NCBI GenBank assembly: GCA_035534615.1
Contig: DATLRO010000006.1
Span: 1-32,749, forward strand
Length of the DNA: 32,749 nucleotides
Reading direction: 5' to 3'
Source: JAGWRA01 sp035534615
Lineage (GTDB): Bacteria; Acidobacteriota; Vicinamibacteria; Vicinamibacterales; CAVVIG01
The notes beneath the pieces were generated by a model. It saw only the letters and a list, made by a program, of their open reading frames with translations, did not search any database and was not told the origin of the DNA. This document shows, one piece after another, positions 15,896 through 22,535 of the stretch. The stretch's first letter is position 1, and every line of letters starts with the position of its first letter. A program made the position numbers and the translations under genes.

Positions 15896-17263
15896 TCAGT
15901 CGGCCGGCAGGATCGTCGGCGCCCCGTACGGCAGCGCCGCCAGCGCCGGCTCGACCACCGCGCGATCGCCGACGACGAGCAGGGCCATCCGGTCGGGATC
16001 GAGGTGCTGCTGCGCGACGCGCAGGACCTCGGGCGCGGTCACGGCGACCACCCGCGGCACGAACTGCTCGAAGTAGTCGTCCGGCAGCCCGTACAGGGCG
16101 AGCTGCGACAGGGCCTGCGCCACCTGCGGCGCCGTCTCGAAGTTGCGGCCGTACCCCAGCGTGAGGGCCGCGGCGGCCGTGCGGACTTCCTCCGGCGTGG
16201 CGGGCCGCCCGCCGCGGATCGCCTCGATCTCGGCCATCGCTTCGCGCAGCGCCTCGCCGGTCACGCTGCTCTTCACGCTCGTCAGGAAGACGAACGGCCC
16301 GCGGTGGCGCCGGAAATCGAAGACCGTGCGGGCGCCGTAGGTGAAGCCCTTCGCCTGCCGGAGGTTCATATTGATCCGGCTGATGAACTGGCCGCCGAGC
16401 ACGGTGTTCAGCACGAGCAGCGCGTGGTAGTCGGGCGTATCGCGCGCGACCGCCACCTGCCCGATGCGGAGCTCCGACTGCGCGGCGCCGGGCCGGTTCA
16501 CCAGCGCCACCCGCCCGGACGGCAGCCGGTCCGGCGGCTCGGGGAGATCGACCGGGACGTGGCCGTCGCCCGCCGCCTGCCAGCCGCCGAACGCCTCGGC
16601 GACCGCGGCCGCCAGGGCGTCGTGCGTGCCGTCGCCGACGACGATCAGCGTCGAGCCGTCCGGCACGAACACCCGCCGGTGGTACCGGCGGACGTCGTCC
16701 ACGGTCATCCGCTGCAGCGTCGGCTCGGCCCCGAGCGGCATGTGTCCGTAGGGATGGCTGCCGTAGATCCAGCGGGCGAACGCCCGCTCGGCGAGGAAGG
16801 GCGGCAGGTCCCGCAGCTGCGTGAGGCGGTGCAGGCGCAGCCGGCGGACGCGGTCGAAGTCCTCCGCCGCCAGCCGCGGGCGGACGGTCATGTCGGCGAG
16901 CAGCGCGAGGCCCCGCGCCAGCGAGTGCGACAGCGTCGTGAGCGCGACGAGCGTGGCGTCGACGCCGATCTCCGTCTCGAACTGCGCGCCGAGGCGGGCC
17001 AGCCGATCGGACACGCCCAGCGCGGACAGATCGCCGGTCCCCTCGTCGAGCATGTCGCCGGCGAGCGAGGCGAGCCCGTCGAGCCCGGGCGGGTCCTGCG
17101 CGGATCCGGCCGGCACCACGAGCAGGCAGCACACCACCGGCACGTTGCGGTGCTCGACGGTCCAGACGGCGAGGCCGTTCGGCAGCCTGGTCTTGTGGAT
17201 GGCCGGGAGCCGCACGCTCGCGGCCGCGCCAGCCGCGGGCAGCCGCGAGCGATCGGCGATCAC
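15896..17263 (-). CDS. M16-family peptidase, inactive-type subunit
   Basis: A 455-residue M16 (insulinase-like) protein. The zinc motif HxxEH is missing; the matching region reads AQDPPGLDGLASLAGDMLDEGT. It keeps the substrate-side signature ISRINMNLRQAKGFTYGAR, whose Arg and Tyr help hold substrate in two-subunit M16 enzymes. It therefore probably pairs with the product of the upstream gene, as in mitochondrial processing peptidase and bacterial heterodimers. The GTG start at 17263 overlaps the upstream stop (GTGA). No signal peptide is seen. The open frame continues upstream without a stop, but that part is antisense-like. Confidence 0.9.
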   Translation of the reverse strand: MIADRSRLPAAGAAASVRLPAIHKTRLPNGLAVWTVEHRNVPVVCCLLVVPAGSAQDPPGLDGLASLAGDMLDEGTGDLSALGVSDRLARLGAQFETEIGVDATLVALTTLSHSLARGLALLADMTVRPRLAAEDFDRVRRLRLHRLTQLRDLPPFLAERAFARWIYGSHPYGHMPLGAEPTLQRMTVDDVRRYHRRVFVPDGSTLIVVGDGTHDALAAAVAEAFGGWQAAGDGHVPVDLPEPPDRLPSGRVALVNRPGAAQSELRIGQVAVARDTPDYHALLVLNTVLGGQFISRINMNLRQAKGFTYGARTVFDFRRHRGPFVFLTSVKSSVTGEALREAMAEIEAIRGGRPATPEEVRTAAAALTLGYGRNFETAPQVAQALSQLALYGLPDDYFEQFVPRVVAVTAPEVLRVAQQHLDPDRMALLVVGDRAVVEPALAALPYGAPTILPAD

Positions 17264-18564
17264 GAGACCTCCACGGGCAGGGAATCGGCCACCGCGAGGT
17301 CCGGGCGGCCGGCCGGCACGACGCTGAGCGTCACGCGCCGCGCGCGCGACAGGTACCGCGACGCGGCCGCCTGAAGGTCGGCGCATCCGATCCGGAGGTA
17401 CTGCGCCAGATCGCGGTCGAAGTAGTCGGGGTCGCCGAGGAAGACGTTGTACGCGTTGAGCTGGTCCGACTTGCCCCCGAAGCCGCCGACCGTCTGCAGC
17501 CGGTACACGAAGTTCGCTTCGACCTGGGCGCGGCTGCGCTCGATCTCGCTCTCGAGCGGACCGCTGTCGATGATCCGGTCGATCTCGCCCGAGATCGCCT
17601 CCTCGAGCTCGCCCAGGCCGACGCCCGGCACCGGCGTCGCGATGACCTGGAAGAAGCCGCACAGCTCCCGGGAGTTCTGCATCGCCGCCACGTCGGTGGC
17701 CGCCTGGCGTTCGTACACGAGCTGCCGGTAGAGCCGCGAGGTCTTGCCGTTGGCCAGCAGGTCCGACAGCAGATCCATCTCGGCGTCGCCGTGGCTGAAC
17801 ATCGCCGGCGAGTGCCAGTTGAGATACAGGCGCGGCAGCTCCACCCGGTCCTCGAGCACCAGCCGGACTTCCCGGTCGGCGGGCGCCGCCGCGCCGACCG
17901 CGGCGACCGGCGGACCGGGCGGAATCCCGCCGAAGTACGCCCGGACGAGCGCCAGGGTCGCCTCCGTGTCGACGTCGCCGGCGATGACCAGCGACGCGTT
18001 GCCCGGATGGTAGTAGGCGCGGAAGAACTCGTGCGCCTGCGCCAGCGTCGCCGCGTGCAGGTCCGGCACCTCGCCGATGGTCGACCAGTGGTAGGGGTGG
18101 TCCGGCGGATAGAGCGCCGCGAGAATCGCCATGGCCGCCATGCCGTACGGCCGGTTCTCGTAGTTCTGCCGCCGCTCGTTCAGCACGACGTCGCGCTGGG
18201 TGGCGAACTTGGCCTCGGTGAGCGCCGGGAGCAGGTAGCCCATCCGGTCGGACTCCATCCACAGCGCCAGTTCCAGCGTGTTGGACGGCACGACCTCCCA
18301 GTAGTTGGTCCGGTCGGCGTTCGTCGATCCGTTGAGCGTCCCGCCCGCTTCCTGGAGCGGCTGGAAGTACCCGCGATCGTAGTGCTGCGACCCTTCGAAC
18401 ATCAGGTGCTCGAACAGGTGCGCGAAGCCGGTGTGCCCGGGCCGCTCGTTCTTCGAGCCGACGTGGTACCAGAGATTGACCGCCGCGATCGGACAGTTGC
18501 GGTCCTCGTGGACCAGCACCTGCAGCCCGTTGTCGAGGACGTGTTTGGTGTACGGAATCCTCAT
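17260..18564 (-). CDS. M16-family zinc peptidase, catalytic subunit
   Basis: A 434-residue metallopeptidase of the M16 family. The inverted zinc motif HLFEH lies at residues 49-53 and the third ligand Glu130 (VVLNERRQNYENRPYG) is 77 residues further on, the family spacing. The N-terminus MRIPYTKHVLDNGLQVLVHED starts directly with the domain and has no signal peptide, unlike many exported M16 enzymes. The gene is translationally coupled to the inactive-type subunit downstream, so the two probably form one heterodimeric peptide-degrading or processing protease in the cytoplasm. The substrate is unknown. Confidence 0.94.
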   Translation of the reverse strand: MRIPYTKHVLDNGLQVLVHEDRNCPIAAVNLWYHVGSKNERPGHTGFAHLFEHLMFEGSQHYDRGYFQPLQEAGGTLNGSTNADRTNYWEVVPSNTLELALWMESDRMGYLLPALTEAKFATQRDVVLNERRQNYENRPYGMAAMAILAALYPPDHPYHWSTIGEVPDLHAATLAQAHEFFRAYYHPGNASLVIAGDVDTEATLALVRAYFGGIPPGPPVAAVGAAAPADREVRLVLEDRVELPRLYLNWHSPAMFSHGDAEMDLLSDLLANGKTSRLYRQLVYERQAATDVAAMQNSRELCGFFQVIATPVPGVGLGELEEAISGEIDRIIDSGPLESEIERSRAQVEANFVYRLQTVGGFGGKSDQLNAYNVFLGDPDYFDRDLAQYLRIGCADLQAAASRYLSRARRVTLSVVPAGRPDLAVADSLPVEVS

Positions 18565-18643
18565 CGTGTGCCCGTCGCTCCGTCACGGATGACGCGCCCG
18601 CGCGGCCCGCGGGCGGAGTGCACAACCGGGCCGCCGCGCCGAC

Positions 18644-19729
18644 CTATGCGCGCGTGAGGGGGATCGTCGGCCGGCTGTAGCTCGCGATCGACACCTGCGC
18701 GGCCGCGCGCGCCGCCGCGTCGATGAACGCCCGCGCCGCCGGCGAATCGGGCTCGCCGATGAGCAGCGGCACCCCGGTGTCGCCCCCTTCGCGGATCGGC
18801 TGGTAGATCGGGATCCGCCCGAGAAACGGCACCTCCATCGCCGACGCCAGCTCCTCACCCCCGCCCCGGCCGAAGATGTCGCTTTCATGCCGGCAGGACG
18901 GGCAGACGAAGTAGCTCATGTTCTCGATGAGCCCGAGCGTCGGGATGTTCAGCTTCTGGTACATCCGCACCGCCCGGCGCGTGTCGGCCACCGACACCTT
19001 CTGCGGCGTCGTCACCACGATGGCGCCAGCCACCGGCACCGTCTGGCTCAGGGTCAGCGCCACGTCGCCGGTGCCGGGCGGCATGTCCACGATGAGGTAG
19101 TCCAGGTCCAGCCAGCGCACCTCGCGGAAGAACTGCTGCAGCGCCCCGTGCAGCATCGGCCCGCGCCAGATGACCGGCGCGTCGTCGCCGGTCAGAAAGC
19201 CCATCGAGACGACCTGCAGGCCGTACTGCTCGGCCGGCACGATCTTCTGCCCGTCGGTCGTCAGCTGCGTCTGCACGCCGAGCATGATCGGCACGTTCGG
19301 GCCGTAGATGTCGCCGTCGACCATGCCCACGCGGCTGCCGGCGCGCACAAGCGCCAGCGCGAGATTCACCGCCACCGTGGTCTTGCCGACCCCGCCCTTG
19401 CCCGCGCCGACCGCGATGACGTTCTTGACCCCCTCGATCGGCGCGCGGCCCGCCGCCGGGCTCGCCGCCGTCCGGACGCTCGCCGTCATCTGCACGTCGA
19501 CACCGGTCACTCCGGGCAGGTCGCGCACCACCGCCTGCGCCTGATCGCGCATCTGATCGCGGACGGGGCACGCGGGGGTCGTCAGCTCGATGGTGAACGC
19601 CACCTGGCCGCCGTCGATCCGCAGGTCCTTCACGAACCCCAGGCTGACGATGTCACGGTGCAAGTCGGGATCCTTGACGGCCTTGAGGGCCTCGAGGACG
19701 GTCGCCTGATTCACTGCTGCAGTAGTCAT
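18644..19729 (-). CDS. mrp: Mrp/NBP35-family Fe-S cluster carrier ATPase
   Basis: A 361-residue P-loop ATPase that binds a 4Fe-4S cluster between subunits and passes it to target proteins (ApbC/Mrp). The N-terminal MIP18/DUF59 domain spans about residues 5-85 (ALKAVKDPDLHRDIVSLGFV). The deviant Walker A GKGGVGKT is at 110-117, followed by MVDGDIYGPNVPIML and the Walker B-like YLIVDMPPGTGD. The cluster-binding CxxC is Cys276 and Cys279 (FVCPSCRHE). The start is ATG 19729; a candidate promoter lies just upstream. It precedes the M16 pair by 79 bases. Confidence 0.96.
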   Translation of the reverse strand: MTTAAVNQATVLEALKAVKDPDLHRDIVSLGFVKDLRIDGGQVAFTIELTTPACPVRDQMRDQAQAVVRDLPGVTGVDVQMTASVRTAASPAAGRAPIEGVKNVIAVGAGKGGVGKTTVAVNLALALVRAGSRVGMVDGDIYGPNVPIMLGVQTQLTTDGQKIVPAEQYGLQVVSMGFLTGDDAPVIWRGPMLHGALQQFFREVRWLDLDYLIVDMPPGTGDVALTLSQTVPVAGAIVVTTPQKVSVADTRRAVRMYQKLNIPTLGLIENMSYFVCPSCRHESDIFGRGGGEELASAMEVPFLGRIPIYQPIREGGDTGVPLLIGEPDSPAARAFIDAAARAAAQVSIASYSRPTIPLTRA

Positions 19730-19757
19730 ATTCACCCGGAAGAGGCCGATCCAAGTC

Positions 19758-19787
19758 AGCTTAGCGGCTTTTGCGGCCGGCTGGCAA
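19758..19787 (-). promoter_or_regulatory. Candidate sigma70 promoter of mrp
   Basis: Minus strand TTGCCA (19787-19782), 18-base spacer, TAAGCT (19763-19758). The predicted transcript start is about 20 bases before the mrp ATG. This is found by eye only. Confidence 0.45.
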
Positions 19788-19904
19788 GAAAGGCGGCCGG
19801 CTGCGCGGCGGGTGGCGCGCTGACGCGGGTGGCCCGCTGCGGGTCGTGGACGCCCATCGGCACCGTGGACCGGCCGCCGGACGGGCATCGAGGCCGGGGC
19901 CCGT

Positions 19905-20294
19905 TCAGACCCGTGCCGGTTCGAAGTGCCGCCGCACCTCGTCGTGCAGCAGCACCCACAAGCCGTAGGCGCCGAGCGCGGTCCCGTAGGGCAGCAGAAT
20001 CAGATCCGTCGCCAGGAGCGCGAGACAGGCCGGGCGCGCCCACCGCCGCCGGCGAGGGAGGGCGAGGCCGCCGGCGACGTGCGCCGTTCCCCACGCCAGC
20101 GACAGCACCGCCAGCCCGGTGAACAGCCCGGCCGCCAGCTCGGCCGCCATGCGGCCGCCCGGGACCGCCTCATGTGCCGACAGGGCCAGCGCGGCGGCGC
20201 CGACGCCGAGCGCCAGCGTGGCCAGACCGATGAGGACGGTCAGGGCGCCCCAGACGACGCACAGTGCGCCGAGAAAATCGACGTGACGCTTCAT
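19905..20294 (-). CDS. Four-TM membrane protein, unknown function
   Basis: A 129-residue integral membrane protein. Hydrophobic helices are seen at about residues 6-38 (LGALCVVWGALTVLIGLATL and following), 50-75 (LAAGLFTGLAVLSLAWGTAHVAGGLAL), 88-102 (ACLALLATDLILLPYG) and 103-117 (ALGAYGLWVLL), with a basic loop PRRRRWARP and a C-terminal DEVRRHFEPARV tail. I do not recognise a functional family; small 4-TM proteins ending in a similar tail are common as conserved unknowns. It stands 87 bases downstream of the DnaJ-like gene and 175 bases upstream of mrp, all on the minus strand. Confidence 0.75.
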   Translation of the reverse strand: MKRHVDFLGALCVVWGALTVLIGLATLALGVGAAALALSAHEAVPGGRMAAELAAGLFTGLAVLSLAWGTAHVAGGLALPRRRRWARPACLALLATDLILLPYGTALGAYGLWVLLHDEVRRHFEPARV

Positions 20295-20381
20295 GGACGG
20301 TCCGGCAGGCGCGGGCGGGCGCCGGCGAGGGAGGCGCGCGCGGCGGGGTTCATGGTCCTGGCTCGGCTCCCGGCGCGGGCG

Positions 20382-20843
20382 CTACCGGACGGTGACGCGC
20401 ACTTCGACGCGGGTGGCCGGCGCAGACGGCGTGCAGAGGCGGAAACGGAAGCGGGCGCCGTCGCCGACCCCGGGCGGCACCGACAGCCGGACGCGGCGGC
20501 GCTCGAGGGCGTGGCCGGTGCCGCGGCAGGCCGGACAGCACTCGGTCCAGGTCTCGCCGCGCCCGCCGCACGGATCGCAGGTCCGGCGCACCGGCACGCT
20601 CAGCGGCACGACGACGCCGTCGCGCGCCTCGCGCACCGAGATCTGCAGGTCCGTGCGCAGCGTGTCGCCCTCCCCCCGCCCGAAGAACGTCTCGCGCATC
20701 CGCTCGACCACGGTGCCGACCGACGGGAAGTCGACCGCGACTTCGTCGGCGAACCAGTCGCGCCCGATGGCAGACTCCGCCACCGGCCGCCGTTCGGCCA
20801 CCCACCGCACGTTGAAGTTGCGCGGATCCTGTTGTTCGCTCAC
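20382..20843 (-). CDS. DnaJ-like zinc-finger protein without J domain
   Basis: A 153-residue protein. It has two CxxCxGxG-type repeats, CDPCGGRG and CPACRGTG, the spacing of one zinc site of DnaJ, followed by HALERRRVRLSVPPGVGDGARFRF, which matches the start of the DnaJ C-terminal peptide-binding domain. Full DnaJ has four such repeats, a J domain with HPD and a Gly/Phe region; none of these is present. Before the repeats is LRTDLQISVREARDGVVVPLSV, like the beta-strands that precede the zinc region in DnaJ. The GTG start at 20843 (VSEQQDPRNFNVRW) has AGAAGAG upstream. It may bind unfolded peptides but cannot stimulate DnaK through HPD. No DnaK or GrpE gene is near. Confidence 0.75.
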   Translation of the reverse strand: MSEQQDPRNFNVRWVAERRPVAESAIGRDWFADEVAVDFPSVGTVVERMRETFFGRGEGDTLRTDLQISVREARDGVVVPLSVPVRRTCDPCGGRGETWTECCPACRGTGHALERRRVRLSVPPGVGDGARFRFRLCTPSAPATRVEVRVTVR

Positions 20844-20985
20844 GACTCTTCTGCCTGCAGGCGGTCGACGCGCGGGCCCACCCTGACGCGCCGGGGCCAC
20901 GCCCCGCCGGCCGGCCGCGCGGCACGAGCGGGCGTCGTCGGTCCACGGCGGAAGTCCCCGCGCGACGCGCGGTACGTTCGAGGGT

Positions 20986-21014
20986 ACGATAGGAAGCGCA
21001 CCGGCCGTTGTCAA
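20986..21014 (-). promoter_or_regulatory. Sigma70-type promoter of the DnaJ-like gene
   Basis: Minus strand TTGACA (21014-21009), 17-base spacer, TATCGT (20991-20986). It would give a 5' untranslated region of about 135 bases before GTG 20843. The perfect -35 box and ideal spacing support it. Confidence 0.6.
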
Positions 21015-21064
21015 GGCAGAGGCGGCAACCGTACGCCGGCTGCCGCCCGTCGCGGAGCAGCACC

Positions 21065-21238
21065 ATGCCGGAGACGAAGGAATGTCCGCTGTGCGGCGAA
21101 CGGATGCGCCTGCACGAAGCGCAGACAGTCGAGTCCATCCCCGGGACCGGCCAGACCATCCCCCGCACGCTGAGGGAATGGCGCTGCCCGGACTGCGACT
21201 ACTTCGAGGAGACCGACGAACCCGCCGCCCGGCCCTGA
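21065..21238 (+). CDS. Small zinc-ribbon protein (57 aa)
   Basis: A 57-residue protein with two CxxC knuckles, CPLCGERM near the N-terminus and CPDCDYFEE near the C-terminus, linked by a Thr/Gly-rich turn (SIPGTGQTIPRTLREW). This is a rubredoxin-like or zinc-ribbon fold of the kind seen as conserved unknowns in acidobacteria and relatives. The start at ATG 21065 has GGAG at good distance; an in-frame ATG-less extension to 21008 overlaps the divergent promoter and is unlikely. Function is unknown; nucleic-acid or protein binding is a guess. Confidence 0.75.
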   Translation: MPETKECPLCGERMRLHEAQTVESIPGTGQTIPRTLREWRCPDCDYFEETDEPAARP

Positions 21239-21326
21239 CAGCGCATCGCGTCGCCGGGCTCGCGCGGCCGATCTGAGCGGGAGGGGGCCGGATGTGGGTG
21301 GAAAGGCGCCGATGGCGGAACGCGCG

Positions 21327-21344
21327 GCAGCCGGGTCCGGCTGC
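21327..21344. terminator. Perfect inverted repeat between convergent zinc-ribbon genes
   Basis: GCAGCCGG, GT, CCGGCTGC: an 8-bp perfect GC stem, extendable by further CGC/GCG pairs. It lies 12 bases before the minus-strand gene end at 21356 and 89 bases after the plus-strand gene end at 21238. No T-run; a role as a two-way stop is inferred. Confidence 0.4.
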
Positions 21345-21355
21345 GGCGCGACGCG

Positions 21356-21607
21356 TTATCGCGCGCCGATCGTCAGCAGCACCTCACGCCGGAGCGTGTC
21401 CTCGAATTCCTCGAAATTGAGGGCCGTCTCGCATTCATCACACAGCACCTCGAGGACGGCCGGACGGCTCTCCTCGGACACCTCGACGCGCGAGTCTTCC
21501 AGGTGCACGACGTGCATCTGCAGGGTTTTGACCAGAAAATTCCGGTCGTTGCCACAACTGGGACAGGTCAGAGCCACTCCTCCACCCCTCGTTTCAGTGA
21601 AATCCAT
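21356..21607 (-). CDS. Zinc-ribbon protein (83 aa)
   Basis: An 83-residue protein with CPSCGN (about residues 15-20) and CDEC (about 56-59), giving one four-cysteine zinc site split by a beta-rich insert (FLVKTLQMHVVHLEDSRVEVS). The C-terminus ALNFEEFEDTLRREVLLTI is acidic. The ATG at 21607 with GGAAG upstream is preferred; a GTG ten codons later (VALTCPSCG) is possible. I do not know a function. It faces away from the 66-aa gene and has a good promoter just upstream. Confidence 0.75.
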   Translation of the reverse strand: MDFTETRGGGVALTCPSCGNDRNFLVKTLQMHVVHLEDSRVEVSEESRPAVLEVLCDECETALNFEEFEDTLRREVLLTIGAR

Positions 21608-21628
21608 ACCAGCACTTCCAAACAGTCG

Positions 21629-21657
21629 ATTGTACGGGATGGGTCGGGTGGACGCAA
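21629..21657 (-). promoter_or_regulatory. Candidate promoter of the 83-aa zinc-ribbon gene
   Basis: Minus strand TTGCGT (21657-21652), 17-base spacer, TACAAT (21634-21629). Five of six bases match in the -10 box. The predicted transcript start is about 15 bases before the ATG at 21607. Confidence 0.55.
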
Positions 21658-21781
21658 TTGGATCTTCCGGTCCGATGCACTCCGTCCGGGACCGACCGCA
21701 TTCTCGTGCGACAATTCATTGACACGGGACGGCCGGGTCCCCCCCCCAGCTCATGAGCCCTTCGAGATCGGGAGCCCGACC

Positions 21782-21982
21782 ATGAAAGACTCGACCCCGC
21801 CGACGACCGACCAGCTCGAAATCCGGAGTGAACCGCACGGTCCGCACTGGATTGCGTGGATTCCGCGGCACAGCGACGGCAAGCCGGAGGCGTCGGTCGT
21901 GCTGGTGGCAGAGACCCGCAAGGAGGCCGAAAAACGGGCACGGGCCTGGGCCGCAACGGCCCTGGCGGGCCGTCCGCGCTGA
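21782..21982 (+). CDS. Conserved-looking small protein (66 aa), unknown function
   Basis: A 66-residue protein from ATG 21782, preceded by GGAG seven to eight bases upstream. The core GPHWIAWIPRHSDGKPEASVVLVAETRKEAEKRARAW looks like a small beta-beta-beta-alpha fold, like HicB-type or DUF1902-like single domains in shape, but without a motif that decides it. Upstream in-frame sequence from 21503 is antisense to the zinc-ribbon gene and is not counted. It converges with the 80-aa gene, leaving 17 bases between them. Confidence 0.6.
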   Translation: MKDSTPPTTDQLEIRSEPHGPHWIAWIPRHSDGKPEASVVLVAETRKEAEKRARAWAATALAGRPR

Positions 21983-21999
21983 TCCGCCCGGACCGGTCT

Positions 22000-22242
22000 T
22001 CAGCTCATCAGTTCGTCCGCCTCGCGGTCCGCAAGGAGATCCTCGAGACCGGCCGCCTCGATCGCCTCCGTGTCGGCCAGCGCGCCCATGTCGAGCGTCT
22101 CGCCGATCGCATGCCCCTGGAGCGTGCAGTGCGGTCCCTTGGCTTCGATGGAGATGATTTCCACGTCCATCGGCCAGGCGCGGAAATCCCCCGCCACACA
22201 GCCGCACGGCAGCGATTCGAGCGCAAGCAGTTCGAAGTTCAT
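22000..22242 (-). CDS. Conserved-looking small protein (80 aa), unknown function
   Basis: An 80-residue acidic protein beginning MNFELLALESLPCGCVAGDFRAW, with two close cysteines (CGC), then VEIISIEAKGPHCTLQGHAIGE and a tail rich in Asp, Glu and Ala. The CGC plus a later Cys-His (PHC) could bind a metal, but this is only a suggestion. The ATG at 22242 lies eight bases after a GGGGCGGAGCCCC palindrome, and no classic ribosome site is seen in between. I do not recognise a family. Confidence 0.6.
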   Translation of the reverse strand: MNFELLALESLPCGCVAGDFRAWPMDVEIISIEAKGPHCTLQGHAIGETLDMGALADTEAIEAAGLEDLLADREADELMS

Positions 22243-22245
22243 CTT

Positions 22246-22380
22246 AAACCGGGGCTCCGCCCCGGACCCTGGCTCCGGCGCTCGCGGGGCCCCTTCGCCC
22301 CGCTCCGCACCGTCGCGGCGGCGCTGTGCGCCGCGTTTTCGTTCTTGTCGGGGCTCCGCCCCGGACCCCGGCGGCGTTCG
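22246..22380. repeat. REP-like block with two GGGGCTCCGCCCC palindromes
   Basis: Palindromes at 22251-22263 and 22350-22362, each followed by GGACCC and a G/C-rich tail, around a core with CGCGGGGCCCC and GGCGGCGCTGTGCGCCGC inverted repeats. Same family as 2393-2539 and 7040-7171. The remaining 22381-22535 holds no supported gene. Confidence 0.8.
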
Positions 22381-22535
22381 AGTGCCTACGTGGTTAGACG
22401 GCCGGGTTGCTCTCGCGGTTGCGTCCAGCGGTCAGGTTTCGTGCGTCAGACCAGGGGAGCTCAACCGGCCGTCCAGACGCGGTCAGCACATGCCGAGGTG
22501 GCGCCAACGCCGGCTGGCGTCCGGGTCGCTTCGCG

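Noticed and set aside
15330..17132. OsmC protein apparently fused to the M16 region in one open frame of 600 codons
   Set aside because: The upstream part is out of frame with the M16 gene and has no domain; the OsmC domain starts cleanly at ATG 15785.
22246..22380. CRISPR-like repeats
   Set aside because: Only two palindromic copies with unlike spacing, and related copies scattered elsewhere; no cas genes. REP-like explains them better.
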